56,373 bases of DNA from an uncultured Pelagibacteraceae bacterium (GTDB lineage: Bacteria > Pseudomonadota > Alphaproteobacteria > Pelagibacterales > Pelagibacteraceae). The position numbers were made by a program, and so were the translations under genes. Location of the stretch: positions 1 through 56,373 of the forward strand of contig CACHBY010000003.1 in the NCBI GenBank assembly GCA_902578175.1. Direction: 5' to 3'. This document shows positions 1 through 9,414 of this stretch, piece by piece (positions within the stretch are counted from its first letter, which is position 1; each line of letters begins with the position of its first letter). The notes below the pieces were generated by a model. That model saw nothing but the letters and a program-made list of their open reading frames with translations. It did not search any database and had not been told where the DNA came from.

Positions 1-462
1 GGAATTGTAATTGGAAAACATACAAAACATATTTCAGAAGCTCAGTCACAAGATCATATCTTAGGATATTGTTTGGTCAATGATATTAGCGAAAGAGAAT
101 GGCAAATAGAAAAGATGGGTCAATGGGTTAAAGGAAAATCTCATGATACTTATGGACCAATTGGACCTTACTTAGTAACCAAAGATGAAATTACTGATAT
201 TAATAATTTAAAAATGAGTTTAGATGTTAATGGTCAAAGAATGCAGACTGGAAATACTAATACTATGATTTTTGATGTTAACATTATTGTTTCTTATTTG
301 AGTAAATTTATGTCATTACAACCGGGTGATATTATTACAACTGGTACACCTCCCGGAGTTGGTATGGGAATGAAACCTCAACAATTCTTGAAAGCTGGTG
401 ATACAATGAAATTATCAATTGAAAACCTAGGAGAGCAAAACTCTAAAGTAGTTGCTTTATAA
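1..462 (+). CDS. Fumarylacetoacetate hydrolase (FAH) family protein, 5' end cut off by window
   Basis: The reading frame is open from base 1, so the N-terminal half lies outside the window. The visible part carries two FAH-superfamily signatures: GYCLVNDISERE near the start and GDIITTGTPPGVGMGMKP near the end. These belong to the metal-binding C-terminal fold that cleaves C-C bonds in diketo acids. The stop is 6 bp before a mandelate-racemase-type dehydratase and a lactonase follows. In L-fucose/L-rhamnose/D-arabinose-type oxidative routes an FAH enzyme hydrolyses the 2,4-diketo-3-deoxy sugar acid, and that role is inferred here from context. The family also includes ureidoglycolate lyase and acylpyruvases, so the substrate is open. 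Confidence 0.88.
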   Translation, partial: GIVIGKHTKHISEAQSQDHILGYCLVNDISEREWQIEKMGQWVKGKSHDTYGPIGPYLVTKDEITDINNLKMSLDVNGQRMQTGNTNTMIFDVNIIVSYLSKFMSLQPGDIITTGTPPGVGMGMKPQQFLKAGDTMKLSIENLGEQNSKVVAL

Positions 463-468
463 TTTTTT

Positions 469-1641
469 GTGAGAATAACTTCTATTAAAAGTCATGTACT
501 TAGATATGAGTTAGAAAAAGAATTAGGTTATTCACAACAATATTATAAGCACCGTACAGCTCATTTAGTTGAAGTACAAACCGACGAAGGTATTACTGGA
601 TGGGGAGAGTGTTTTGGTCCAGGTAATATTGCTTTAGCCAATAAATATATAGTTGAAAAGGTAATTCAGCCTTTAGTAATTGGCGAAGATCCATTGAATA
701 AAGAACATATCTGGCAAAAAGTCTACAATCTTTTAAGAGATAGCGGTCAAAATGGAATGCCAATACAAGCTTTATCAGGAGTGGATATAGCTTTATGGGA
801 TATCTTAGGAAAAAAAACAAACTCTCCTCTCTACCAACTTGTTGGCGGAAAATGTAACAATGAAGTTCCTGTGTATGGATATGGAATGATGTTACAAAAA
901 AAATCAGTTGATGAATTAATTCCATTATTTCAAGAAGAATCAAAAGAAATTAAATCAAAAAACTTTAAAGCCATGAAAATGAAAGTTGGATTGGGCCCAA
1001 AAGAAGATTTAAAGTTAGTTCAAGCAGTTAGAAATTCTATAGGTAAAGACTTTAAATTAATGGTAGATGCAAACCATGCTTATAATTTGAAAGATGCTCT
1101 TTATGTTGGAAAAGGACTTGATGAATTAGATATTTATTGGTTTGAAGAACCTGTTGCTCCTGAAGATTACAATGGTTATCGAGAATTGAAAAAAAAAATA
1201 TCAACCAGTGTGGCAGGGGGTGAAGCAGAATTTACAAAATATGGATGGAATAAATTAATTACTAATGATTGCATTGATATAGCTCAACCAGAGGTATGTG
1301 GATTAGGGGGTATTACAGAATATTTGAAAGTTGTAGCCTTGGCGCAAGCAAACTTTGTTCCTGTAATTAATCATGTTTGGGGATCTGCTGTAAGTATAGC
1401 GGTAAATCTTCATTTATTGACATCACAACCTGATATGCCAGGTGGATTATTCCCAACAAAATCTATGTTAGAATTTGATACAACAGAGAAAAATATCTTT
1501 ATTACAGATTTACCAAAAGAAAATTTTTCAATTTTAGATCAAGTTAAAAACAATAATGGATTTGCAACAGTGACAGATAATGTAGGTATTGGTATAAACC
1601 CCAATGAAGACTTTATTAAAGAGTTTGAGGTAAATGAATAA
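469..1641 (+). CDS. Mandelate racemase/muconate lactonizing enzyme family sugar-acid dehydratase
   Basis: This is a 390-residue enolase-superfamily protein starting at GTG. The N-terminal capping domain is followed by the barrel with K170-x-K172, metal ligands D200 (VDANH), E226 (WFEEP) and E252 (GGEAE), and H302 (NHVWGS). That set marks the mandelate-racemase subgroup, most of which are acid-sugar dehydratases making 2-keto-3-deoxy acids. It lies between an FAH hydrolase and an SMP-30 lactonase, so dehydration of an aldonate (galactonate, arabinonate, fuconate or similar) is likely, but the exact sugar cannot be read. Its 3' end overlaps the lactonase start by 8 bp, which suggests translational coupling. 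Confidence 0.87.
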   Translation: MRITSIKSHVLRYELEKELGYSQQYYKHRTAHLVEVQTDEGITGWGECFGPGNIALANKYIVEKVIQPLVIGEDPLNKEHIWQKVYNLLRDSGQNGMPIQALSGVDIALWDILGKKTNSPLYQLVGGKCNNEVPVYGYGMMLQKKSVDELIPLFQEESKEIKSKNFKAMKMKVGLGPKEDLKLVQAVRNSIGKDFKLMVDANHAYNLKDALYVGKGLDELDIYWFEEPVAPEDYNGYRELKKKISTSVAGGEAEFTKYGWNKLITNDCIDIAQPEVCGLGGITEYLKVVALAQANFVPVINHVWGSAVSIAVNLHLLTSQPDMPGGLFPTKSMLEFDTTEKNIFITDLPKENFSILDQVKNNNGFATVTDNVGIGINPNEDFIKEFEVNE

Positions 1642-2545
1642 AATTATAACTACAGAGCCTAAACCAATTTGGAAAATAAGATGTACTTTAGGTGAAGGAA
1701 CACTTTGGGTTAAAGAACATAACTCAATTTATTTTGTAGATATAAAGAAAAAAAAAATTTGTTCTTTAAATATCAAAAATAAAAAAAAGAAAATCTTTAA
1801 AGTAAATAAAGAAGTAGGTTTCATTGCGCATATAAAAGATCATATATTTATTTTAGGATTGCAAGGTGAATTAAGAATTCAAAATTTAAAATCAAAAAAA
1901 GTTTTAAAATCAATACCTATAGAGCCAAAAATAAAGTTAAATAGAATAAATGATGGTAAAACTGATCCTGCTGGAAATCTTTGGTTTGGTACTATGGATA
2001 ATTTAGAGAGAAAAATTGAAAAAGGATCTTTGTATAAATTAGATAAAAATCTAAAATTAACCAGAGTTGATAAAAATTATAGAATTACAAATGGTCCAGC
2101 ATTTATTGATGAAAATAATTTTTACCACACTGATAGTCCTAAAAAAACTATCTATAAAATTAAGATAAATAAAAATAATAAAATAATTAGTAAAAAAATA
2201 TTTAAAAAGTTAACACCAGAGGAAGGAGTTCCAGATGGAATGACTTTAGATAAAAACAAAAATTTATGGGTTGCACATTTTCGTGGAGCATGTGTCTCAG
2301 TATTTAATAGTAGAGCAAAATTAATTCATCGAATTCAGTTTCCTGCTAAAAACATAACTAATTGTGCATTTGGAGGTAAGAATAATCAAGAACTCTACAT
2401 TTCAACAGCAACAAAAGGAATGAACAAAGCTGATTTGCGAAAATTTAGATATTCAGGATTCCTTTTTAGTGTAAAAACGAATGCAAAAGGAGTTTTACAA
2501 AAAAAATTTTTATTAAGTAATGAAGAAAAGAGATCTTTACTATGA
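1634..2545 (+). CDS. SMP-30/gluconolactonase family lactonase
   Basis: This is a 303-residue six-bladed beta-propeller protein. Residues in the positions of the SMP-30 metal ligands are visible: E21 (LGEGTLW), N153 (ITNGPA) and D201 (VPDGMTLD), with N106/D107 in RINDGK as the further conserved pair. The family hydrolyses sugar lactones to aldonates. It would make the substrate of the upstream dehydratase, whose gene it overlaps by 8 bp. There is no signal peptide, so it is cytoplasmic. The protein is strongly Lys-rich, in keeping with base composition. Its 3' end overlaps the PEP carboxylase gene by 26 bp. Confidence 0.85.
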   Translation: MNKIITTEPKPIWKIRCTLGEGTLWVKEHNSIYFVDIKKKKICSLNIKNKKKKIFKVNKEVGFIAHIKDHIFILGLQGELRIQNLKSKKVLKSIPIEPKIKLNRINDGKTDPAGNLWFGTMDNLERKIEKGSLYKLDKNLKLTRVDKNYRITNGPAFIDENNFYHTDSPKKTIYKIKINKNNKIISKKIFKKLTPEEGVPDGMTLDKNKNLWVAHFRGACVSVFNSRAKLIHRIQFPAKNITNCAFGGKNNQELYISTATKGMNKADLRKFRYSGFLFSVKTNAKGVLQKKFLLSNEEKRSLL

Positions 2546-5210
2546 GCGAATACCCACAAAGCTCTTAAGAGAAGATATTAGATTACTAGGAACATTTTTA
2601 GGAAAAGTAATTAAAGATCAAGAAGGTTCAGTTTTTTTCGAAATTGTTGAAAGATTTAGATTATTATCAAAAAGTACTTTATCAAAAAAAAATAAAAGTA
2701 AAATTTTTTTAAAAATATCGAAAGAAGTAAAAAAACTTTCTCCTAAAAATACATTTAAATTAACAAGAGCATTTTCGCATATTTTAAACTTAATGAATTT
2801 AGCTGAGTCATTAGATGCATCTAGAAAGTTAAATGAGTTTGAAAATCCATATTTTAAAAGTAAAAATCAAAACATTTTTATTGAAGATATAATTGAGAGT
2901 TTATTTAAAAATAAAAAAATTTCAGATAAAAAAATTTATGAACAAGCTACAAAACTTGACATAGGTATTGTCCTAACCGCTCATCCTACTGAAGTAAAAA
3001 GGAGAACTTTAATCCAAAAATATGCCAATTTAATCGAAATTATGGAGCAAAGACACCTGTATAAAAAATATCCATCAAAGATAATTGAATTAGATAGAAA
3101 GCTTTATTCAGAAATTGCAATAATATGGAAGACAGATGAACTAAAGAGGACTAAACCATCCCCGTTAGATGAAGCAAGGTGGGGTTTAGCTGTCATCGAG
3201 GATAGTCTATGGGATACCATTCCTAAAGTTTATAAAAGACTCAATGACATATTCAGAAAAAATTTAAAGAAAGATTTGCCTCGTGATTTTAATCCAATTC
3301 AATTTGGATCATGGATGGGAGGAGATAGAGATGGAAATCCTAATGTTACAGCTGTAGTTACAAAGAAAGTATTATTATTTTCTAGATGGCAGGCTGCAAA
3401 GTTATATGAAAAAGAACTTACTAAATTAATACAAGATTTATCAATGAAAGAATGCTCTACAAAAATTAAAAAAGCAACAGGAAACAGTTATGAACCTTAT
3501 AGAGTGTATTTGAGACCAATTAGAGACAAGGTAAGATTAACCCATCAATTAATTGAAAATCATTTAAATAAAAATGTACCTTTAGATGAAAAAAAATTAA
3601 TTCAAAATAAAAACGAAATAACTCTTCCATTAAGAGAAGTGAGAAACTCATTAAAAGCAAATAGAGGAGAGCATATTGCAAACGCAGACTTATTAGATTT
3701 AATGAGAAGAGTGAGGTGTTTTGGAATTAATTTAGCAAGATTAGATATAAGACAAGAGGCAGATAGACATGAAAAACTTTTAAACGAAATTTTTAAAAAG
3801 AAAAAAAATATAAAATATTCTTCTTTAACTGAAGGAGAAAAAATAAAATTATTAAATAAATCTATAAAAGGAAAAAAATTTTTTGTAGATAAAATAAAGA
3901 TAAAAGATAAAGAAAATAAAGAAGTTTGGAATACTTTCAAACAGGTTGCAAAAACACCAATTGAATGCCTAGGTGCATATGTAATATCAATGACTTCAAC
4001 AGCATCTGATATCTTATCAGTTTATTTTTTACAAATGCAGGCAAAAACCAAAAATTTATTAAGAGTTGTGCCACTTTTTGAAACTTTGGATGATTTAAAA
4101 AATGCCAATGGTGTAATGACAAATTTGTTCAAACTTTCATGGTATAGAAAAATGATCAATTCAAATCAGGAGGTAATGATTGGATATTCTGATTCAAGTA
4201 AAGATGCTGGAAAATTATCTGCGAGTTGGCATCAATATAAACTACAAGAGGAGCTTAGAAGTTTAGCAAAAAAATATAAAATAAATCTTGTTTTCTTCCA
4301 TGGAAGAGGTGGCTCTCCAGGGAGAGGAGGTGGTCCTATTCAGGCTACTTTAAAATCACAACCTTCAGGAACAGTCAATGGTAAAATTAGAATTACCGAT
4401 CAGGGAGAGGTAATTCAACAGAAGTATGGTTATAAACCTTTAGCTGAATATAACCTCTGTAGCTATATCGGTTCAGTAATGGATGCTTCTTTAAATCCTC
4501 CACCAAGATCAAAAACTAATTGGCGTGAATTAATTCAAAAAATGTCAGAAATTTCTACATCTTCATACAGAAAATATATAAATCAAAGTCAGGATTTTAT
4601 TCGCTACTTCAAAACGGTTACTCCACATAAATCACTTGGAAAGCTTGCTATTGGATCAAGACCAACCAAAAGAAAGAATGTAGACAATATTCAGAGTTTA
4701 AGAGCTATTCCTTGGGTATTTGCTTGGACGCAAATTAGACTAATGTTACCTGCTTGGCTAGGCACAACTGAAGCGCTTAGATATGGTTCTATTAAAAAGT
4801 TTAGAAGAACAATGACCGATATGGAAAGAAATTGGCCATACTTTGTATCAACCATGGATATTTTAGATATGGTGATTTCTAAGGTAGATCCAGAAATATC
4901 AGTTATTTATGAAAATAATTTAGCTGATGCTTCATTAAAAAGAATTGGTAAGAAATTAAGATTTCAATTTGATGCACTGGTCAAATTGCATAATAAAATT
5001 ACACCTAAGGAAGTGGTAAAAGAGAGAAAAGAATTTAGAAAAGCTATATTTATTAGAAACAATTATACAGAGATGTTAAATATAGTACAGGCAAATGTCA
5101 TGAATAAATTAACAAATAAAAAATATAAAAATTTAGATAAAAAATTTCTTGAAGATGCTTTAATGACATCGATTGCAGGTATCTCTGCAGCAATGAAAAA
5201 TACTGGATAA
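2520..5210 (+). CDS. ppc: Phosphoenolpyruvate carboxylase
   Basis: This 896-residue protein is full length for a bacterial PEP carboxylase, which adds bicarbonate to PEP to make oxaloacetate and refills the TCA cycle. Signatures in order are LTAHPTEVKRRTL with catalytic H155, GSWMGGDRDGNPNVT, YSDSSKDAGKLSASW, and the glycine-rich FHGRGGSPGRGGGP loop. The C-terminus ends with SIAGISAAMKNTG, close to the usual NTG end. The ATG lies inside the lactonase gene with a 26-bp overlap, and the CcdA gene begins directly after the stop. It therefore seems to be read from the sugar-acid operon, an unusual arrangement for a housekeeping gene. Confidence 0.96.
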   Translation: MKKRDLYYERIPTKLLREDIRLLGTFLGKVIKDQEGSVFFEIVERFRLLSKSTLSKKNKSKIFLKISKEVKKLSPKNTFKLTRAFSHILNLMNLAESLDASRKLNEFENPYFKSKNQNIFIEDIIESLFKNKKISDKKIYEQATKLDIGIVLTAHPTEVKRRTLIQKYANLIEIMEQRHLYKKYPSKIIELDRKLYSEIAIIWKTDELKRTKPSPLDEARWGLAVIEDSLWDTIPKVYKRLNDIFRKNLKKDLPRDFNPIQFGSWMGGDRDGNPNVTAVVTKKVLLFSRWQAAKLYEKELTKLIQDLSMKECSTKIKKATGNSYEPYRVYLRPIRDKVRLTHQLIENHLNKNVPLDEKKLIQNKNEITLPLREVRNSLKANRGEHIANADLLDLMRRVRCFGINLARLDIRQEADRHEKLLNEIFKKKKNIKYSSLTEGEKIKLLNKSIKGKKFFVDKIKIKDKENKEVWNTFKQVAKTPIECLGAYVISMTSTASDILSVYFLQMQAKTKNLLRVVPLFETLDDLKNANGVMTNLFKLSWYRKMINSNQEVMIGYSDSSKDAGKLSASWHQYKLQEELRSLAKKYKINLVFFHGRGGSPGRGGGPIQATLKSQPSGTVNGKIRITDQGEVIQQKYGYKPLAEYNLCSYIGSVMDASLNPPPRSKTNWRELIQKMSEISTSSYRKYINQSQDFIRYFKTVTPHKSLGKLAIGSRPTKRKNVDNIQSLRAIPWVFAWTQIRLMLPAWLGTTEALRYGSIKKFRRTMTDMERNWPYFVSTMDILDMVISKVDPEISVIYENNLADASLKRIGKKLRFQFDALVKLHNKITPKEVVKERKEFRKAIFIRNNYTEMLNIVQANVMNKLTNKKYKNLDKKFLEDALMTSIAGISAAMKNTG

Positions 5211-5918
5211 ATGTTTGAATACTTAATTGCTTTTGGAGCAGGACTTATAAGTTTTTTGTCTCCATGTGTTCTGCCTTTGATACCTGGGTATATTTCTTAT
5301 ATTTCAGGTCAATCCTTACAAGAAATTTTAAATCAACGAAAAATAAATATTTTTCCATTAATCTTATTTTGTTTAGGCTTCTCGACTGTTTTTGTTATTT
5401 TAGGTGCATCAGCATCATTTTTAGGACAGGCACTATTACAAAATTCAGAAGTGCTAAGAATTTTAGCTGGTATAGTTATCATAATTTTTTCTCTTCAACT
5501 AATTGGAATAATCAATATTCCATATTTAAATTTTGAAAAAAGATTTGATGCAAAAGAATCAAGAAATATTCTATTTCCTTATGTGATTGGTGTTGCTTTT
5601 GGTTTTGGCTGGACACCCTGCATTGGACCAATTTTGGGTTCAATTTTAGCTTTAGCATCTATTGAAGAAACTTTATCAAGAGCAGTAATCCTTTTAATTT
5701 CTTATTCATTAGGTCTTGCTATTCCATTTGTCTTATCTGGATACTTAATTCAAAGATTTTTATTATTTTCTAAAAACTTCAAGAAAAATATTAATTTAAT
5801 TTCAAAAATCGGTGGAATAACTTTATTAATTACTGGTATTTTAATTTTAACTAATCAATTACAAGTAATTGGTTTTTACATAATTAAGATCTTTCCTTTT
5901 ATGCAAAATTTTGGTTAG
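5211..5918 (+). CDS. ccdA: CcdA/DsbD-type thiol-disulfide membrane transporter
   Basis: This is a 235-residue integral membrane protein with about six hydrophobic helices. The two family hallmarks are present: SPCVLPLIPGY near residue 20 and TPCIGPILG near residue 140, each with the cysteine that carries reducing equivalents across the inner membrane. CcdA supplies electrons for cytochrome c maturation and other periplasmic thiol reactions. The length fits CcdA rather than full DsbD, since no thioredoxin or N-terminal domain is attached. The ATG follows the ppc stop codon with no gap. No thioredoxin partner gene lies beside it. Confidence 0.9.
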   Translation: MFEYLIAFGAGLISFLSPCVLPLIPGYISYISGQSLQEILNQRKINIFPLILFCLGFSTVFVILGASASFLGQALLQNSEVLRILAGIVIIIFSLQLIGIINIPYLNFEKRFDAKESRNILFPYVIGVAFGFGWTPCIGPILGSILALASIEETLSRAVILLISYSLGLAIPFVLSGYLIQRFLLFSKNFKKNINLISKIGGITLLITGILILTNQLQVIGFYIIKIFPFMQNFG

Positions 5919-5926
5919 TTTATTGA

Positions 5927-6514
5927 ATGAAAATTTATCAAATAGACTCCAGCGCTAGGAAAAAAGGTTCTACTTCTAGAGCTTTAGCAAAAAAACTTTT
6001 AGATAAAATAAAACAAGCAGGAGATGAGGTAATTTATAGAGATTTAGATGATGAGATGCTTTTTGTAAGTGGCTTAACAGAGTCCGGAATGAAAATTGAC
6101 GAGAAAGATCAAACAGAAGAACACAAAAAAATGTTTGAACTTTCCGACAAGCTTGTAAAAGAATTGAAAGAAAGTGATATTATTATAATTTCAGCCCCAA
6201 TTTATAATTATGGTCCCCCAGCAACACTTAAAGCTTGGTCAGATTTAGCTGCTAGAATAGGGGAAACTTTTAAATTTAAACCTAATGGTAGAAGAGAAGG
6301 GCTATTAAAAAACAAAAAAGCATATCTAGTGATAACTTCAGGTGGAACCAAATTAAATAGTTCTGAGGATTTTCTAACGCCTTGGTTAAAATTTATTTTA
6401 AACTTTTTTGGAATAGAAAAAGTTGAAGTAATTAGTGCTGATCAGATGGCTTTAGACTATGAAAAGTCAATTAGAGAAGCAGAAGCTCAAATAGAAAATA
6501 TTTCTATAGATTAA
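5927..6514 (+). CDS. azoR: FMN-dependent NADH-azoreductase (AzoR-like flavodoxin-fold quinone reductase)
   Basis: This 195-residue flavodoxin-fold protein has an N-terminal phosphate-binding segment (DSSARKKGSTSRALAKKL) and the family FMN loop SAPIYNYGPPATLKAWSD. A later VITSGGTKLNS segment matches the AzoR flavin-contacting region. The family transfers two electrons from NAD(P)H to quinones or azo compounds, and in the sea a quinone or electrophile detoxifying role is more plausible. It starts 8 bp after ccdA. Its last 11 bases overlap the convergent dioxygenase gene. The exact substrate is not readable. Confidence 0.85.
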   Translation: MKIYQIDSSARKKGSTSRALAKKLLDKIKQAGDEVIYRDLDDEMLFVSGLTESGMKIDEKDQTEEHKKMFELSDKLVKELKESDIIIISAPIYNYGPPATLKAWSDLAARIGETFKFKPNGRREGLLKNKKAYLVITSGGTKLNSSEDFLTPWLKFILNFFGIEKVEVISADQMALDYEKSIREAEAQIENISID

Positions 6515-7607
6515 ACTTTCTTTTTAAGTGTCTTAATTTTCCTTCAGTACTATCGTAGTCGATATAACAACCTTGTAAAAATCTTTCCCCCTCATTTGCA
6601 TCATAAATTGTTCGTCCGTGAAGCAATCTATGATTATCCATCATCATTAAGTCTTTTGGCTCGAGTTTAAATTCAATTCTATATTTATCTGAATTATACA
6701 TTTCAGATATTTTTTTTCTCGCATTATAGTAAAGATCTAATTTTTCTTTTTCTAAAATTGGAACATAGTCTAATCTAGGACTAAATCTAACCTGTTTAAA
6801 ACTTTTATCATCATTTAATTCAATTAAAGGAGAAAGTGTTTCTAAAATAACTTTTTTATCAATAAATCTAAATCTTACTTTTACCTCTGTTAATATTTTG
6901 TAAAATTCTGGATATTCATTTTTTAAATCTTCAGTAACTGTATAACCATCTACTAATGTTGATAATCCTCCAGAAACCTTACTTTCAATACAATGCAAAA
7001 GTTGAATACATGGTACAGGATTTCTATACGGATTATCTGTATGTGGTGCTAAAGCTAACGATGTATAAGCAAGATCGTTAGGATCAGGTTTAGATTTTAC
7101 ATCAAAATATTCACCAAAATTTGTTCTTCGAATACTTCCTATAGAATTTGCAAATTCCACGATGTAATTTTTTGATGTTGGAATATTTTTTACTACAACA
7201 AATCCATATTTGTAAAATGAAACAAGCAAATCATGCATTTCTTTACTTTCATAAAAATTTTCTTGGTATTCGAAATTTTTAATATCTTTTAGAGTGGAGT
7301 CCCATTTAGTTTTTTCTATAGACCTAATTACTGTGTCTTCTTTAAAAAACTCAGAAGCAATTTTATCTATTTCTAATTTTGAATTGACACCATCATTAAA
7401 ATCAACTTCTAAATATTTTTCATTAATATTGGCTCTATTTATTGAAATATCACTACTTAGAAAGGTAGGATCAAAAAGTCTTTGCTGAGTTCCTTTATCT
7501 AAATACTCTTCACCATTTGCCCTTTCACGTAACCAAAATGGGTGAATTTCTTTTTTTTCAGATCCATTATTAAAATAAACTTTATTTTTAATTAGCTCGA
7601 TTTTCAT
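6504..7607 (-). CDS. TauD/TfdA-fold 2-oxoglutarate dioxygenase, gamma-butyrobetaine hydroxylase-like
   Basis: This is a 367-residue protein. The N-terminal ~90 residues match the small domain of gamma-butyrobetaine and trimethyllysine hydroxylases (HPFWLRERAN, then RLFDP). The catalytic barrel follows with iron ligands H189-T-D191 and distal H330 in LLHGR. R342 is placed to bind 2-oxoglutarate. A carnitine-pathway or related betaine hydroxylation is the best guess. The cysteines that bind zinc in the animal enzyme's N-terminal domain (WLRDNCPCSDC-like) are absent. The gene converges on azoR with an 11-bp overlap and faces away from the phosphatase gene upstream. Confidence 0.83.
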   Translation of the reverse strand: MKIELIKNKVYFNNGSEKKEIHPFWLRERANGEEYLDKGTQQRLFDPTFLSSDISINRANINEKYLEVDFNDGVNSKLEIDKIASEFFKEDTVIRSIEKTKWDSTLKDIKNFEYQENFYESKEMHDLLVSFYKYGFVVVKNIPTSKNYIVEFANSIGSIRRTNFGEYFDVKSKPDPNDLAYTSLALAPHTDNPYRNPVPCIQLLHCIESKVSGGLSTLVDGYTVTEDLKNEYPEFYKILTEVKVRFRFIDKKVILETLSPLIELNDDKSFKQVRFSPRLDYVPILEKEKLDLYYNARKKISEMYNSDKYRIEFKLEPKDLMMMDNHRLLHGRTIYDANEGERFLQGCYIDYDSTEGKLRHLKRKFNL

Positions 7608-7674
7608 ACCACTAAGGTAAGGATTATTTAAAATTTAACTTTAATCAACATAAATTAAATAGTAAGAGTTCAGT

Positions 7675-8481
7675 GTGAAAAAATTTGATTCAAAAAAATA
7701 TCCAATATATGCAAGCTTTTTAAATCAACTAGCTAAAGATTTAACAAGATTTTACTACGCGAAATTAGATAAACCATTCAAGATAACTAATAAGATGAAA
7801 GGTAAAGGTTATGATCCTGTAACAACATCTGACAAAGCATTTGAAAAATTTATAAGGTCTAAAATTTCAAAAAAATTTCCATACCACCAAATCATTGGCG
7901 AGGAGTATGGTCATAAACTTACTAAAAGTGAGTTTTCATGGGTAATCGACCCAATTGATGGCACCAGATCATATGTTGTAGGCAATCCTAGTTGGAGCAA
8001 TTTGATTTCACTAAATTATAACGGGGAACCAATTTTAGGATTAGCAAATTTTCCTAAAATGAAAAAATATTACTTAAACGTAAATAAAAACACAGCATAC
8101 GTTTTTGAAAATAATAAAAAAAGAAAACTAAAGGTTAATTTTAAATTAAATTTTGCTAATGCAAAATTAGCTGCAGCATTTCACAATCAATTAACTTTAA
8201 AACAACAATCTAAAATTCAAAAATTTATAAAACGAATGCAATTTCCATGTTTTGATGCTTTAACATATTGTCAACTAGCTGAAGGTAGACTTGAAATTGT
8301 TGCACAATGTGCAAACAAAATTTGGGATATTCATCCAATTATGCCAATAGTGAGAGCAAGTGGGGCAATAGTAACTACATGGGGAAATAAAAATCCTGTG
8401 GTAGGAGGAAATATTATTGTCTCAAACAATAAAGCAAATCATAAACAAATATTAAAATTATTAAAGCCTTTAGCTGAATGA
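7675..8481 (+). CDS. hisN: Inositol monophosphatase family protein, probable histidinol-phosphatase HisN
   Basis: This 268-residue protein carries the Mg-dependent phosphatase motifs of the IMPase fold: E76 in IIGEEYG, D92-P-I-D95-G-T in the central loop, and D218 in WDIHP. The DPVTTSDKA segment and the form IDPIDGTRSYVVGNP resemble the HisN branch, which removes phosphate from L-histidinol phosphate in histidine synthesis. Inositol or CysQ-like phosphatase activity cannot be excluded. The start is GTG at 7675. The stop overlaps the next gene by 4 bp (ATGA). Confidence 0.78.
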   Translation: MKKFDSKKYPIYASFLNQLAKDLTRFYYAKLDKPFKITNKMKGKGYDPVTTSDKAFEKFIRSKISKKFPYHQIIGEEYGHKLTKSEFSWVIDPIDGTRSYVVGNPSWSNLISLNYNGEPILGLANFPKMKKYYLNVNKNTAYVFENNKKRKLKVNFKLNFANAKLAAAFHNQLTLKQQSKIQKFIKRMQFPCFDALTYCQLAEGRLEIVAQCANKIWDIHPIMPIVRASGAIVTTWGNKNPVVGGNIIVSNNKANHKQILKLLKPLAE

Positions 8482-9041
8482 TACCAGAAAGAGCGCAAAC
8501 AATTCTTGATTTCTGGTTTAAAGAAACTCCTTCTGAAATGCGTTTTAAAAAAGATGAAAATTTTGATCAAAAAATTAAAGATAATTTTTTGAATGATTAT
8601 GAATTAGCTTGTCAAAATGAATATGATGATTGGCAAGATAATCCTATGAGTTGTTTAGCACTAGTTATTTTATTTGATCAGTTTTCTAGAAATATGTTTA
8701 GAAATAATAAAAAGTCGTTCGCAAAAGATCAAAAAACTAGATTGATTGTAAATGATGCGGTTTATTCAGGTTATTTAGAGGCTATGAATGTAAATCAAAG
8801 ATTTTTTATGTTGTTGCCTTTAATTCACAGTGAGGAAATTAGTGATCATGAAATGGCTTATTATTTATTAAATAAATATTTAAAAGAACATGAAGACTAC
8901 ATCAAAATAAAAAAATTTTGGCAAGATCATACTAAAGTAATTAGACAATTTCACAGATATCCACATAGAAACAAAATTTTAGGAAGAGAGTCTAGCGAAG
9001 AAGAAATAGAATTTTTAAAGGGACCTAAATCTTCTTGGTAA
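8478..9041 (+). CDS. DUF924 family protein
   Basis: This 187-residue, mostly helical protein matches the DUF924 pattern. It opens with ILDFWFKETP, has an acidic FDQKIKDNF stretch, and carries the core LALVILFDQFSRNMFR, followed by a histidine-rich FHRYPHRNKILGR. The fold is predicted to be TPR-like, and no reaction is established. It overlaps the upstream phosphatase by 4 bp and precedes the DUF952 gene by 1 bp, so the three are probably translated from one message. Confidence 0.85.
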   Translation: MIPERAQTILDFWFKETPSEMRFKKDENFDQKIKDNFLNDYELACQNEYDDWQDNPMSCLALVILFDQFSRNMFRNNKKSFAKDQKTRLIVNDAVYSGYLEAMNVNQRFFMLLPLIHSEEISDHEMAYYLLNKYLKEHEDYIKIKKFWQDHTKVIRQFHRYPHRNKILGRESSEEEIEFLKGPKSSW

Positions 9042-9042
9042 A

Positions 9043-9414
9043 ATGAATTTAGAATTTATTTTCAAAGTAATAGATAAAAAAGAATGGCAAAAAGCTAAAC
9101 AATCTGGGACTTATAGTGGATCTGAAAAAGATCTTAAAGATGGGTATATTCATTTTTCTGAAGAAGATCAGGTTGAGGAAACTTTAAAAAAACATTATCC
9201 AAAAAAAGAAAACCTAGTTTTATTAAGAGTAAATGCTTTTAAGCTTGAACACTTATTGTGGGAACAGGCATCGAATGGAGACATGTATCCTCATTTATAT
9301 TCACCTCTAGATACTGCCACTGTTGTGGATGAATATGAGTTGACATTAAAAGAAGACGGAAGCCATCAGCTTCCTGAGATTTTAAAAAAGTATCAGTTTA
9401 GTCGACCGAGGTAA
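9043..9414 (+). CDS. DUF952 domain-containing protein
   Basis: This 123-residue protein has the DUF952 pattern: IFKVIDKKEWQKA at the start, then the DGYIHFSEEDQVEET segment with its conserved histidine, and LLWEQASNGDMYPHLY later. The family is small, cytoplasmic and of unknown function. Its glutathione-related or ADP-ribosyl-like fold has been suggested only from structure. The last 22 bp overlap the convergent SMR gene. Co-transcription with DUF924 is likely from the 1-bp spacing. Confidence 0.83.
   Translation: MNLEFIFKVIDKKEWQKAKQSGTYSGSEKDLKDGYIHFSEEDQVEETLKKHYPKKENLVLLRVNAFKLEHLLWEQASNGDMYPHLYSPLDTATVVDEYELTLKEDGSHQLPEILKKYQFSRPR

Noticed and set aside
593..943. 116-codon open frame antisense to the MR-type dehydratase
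   Set aside because: Shadow frame; the plus-strand enzyme has all catalytic residues.
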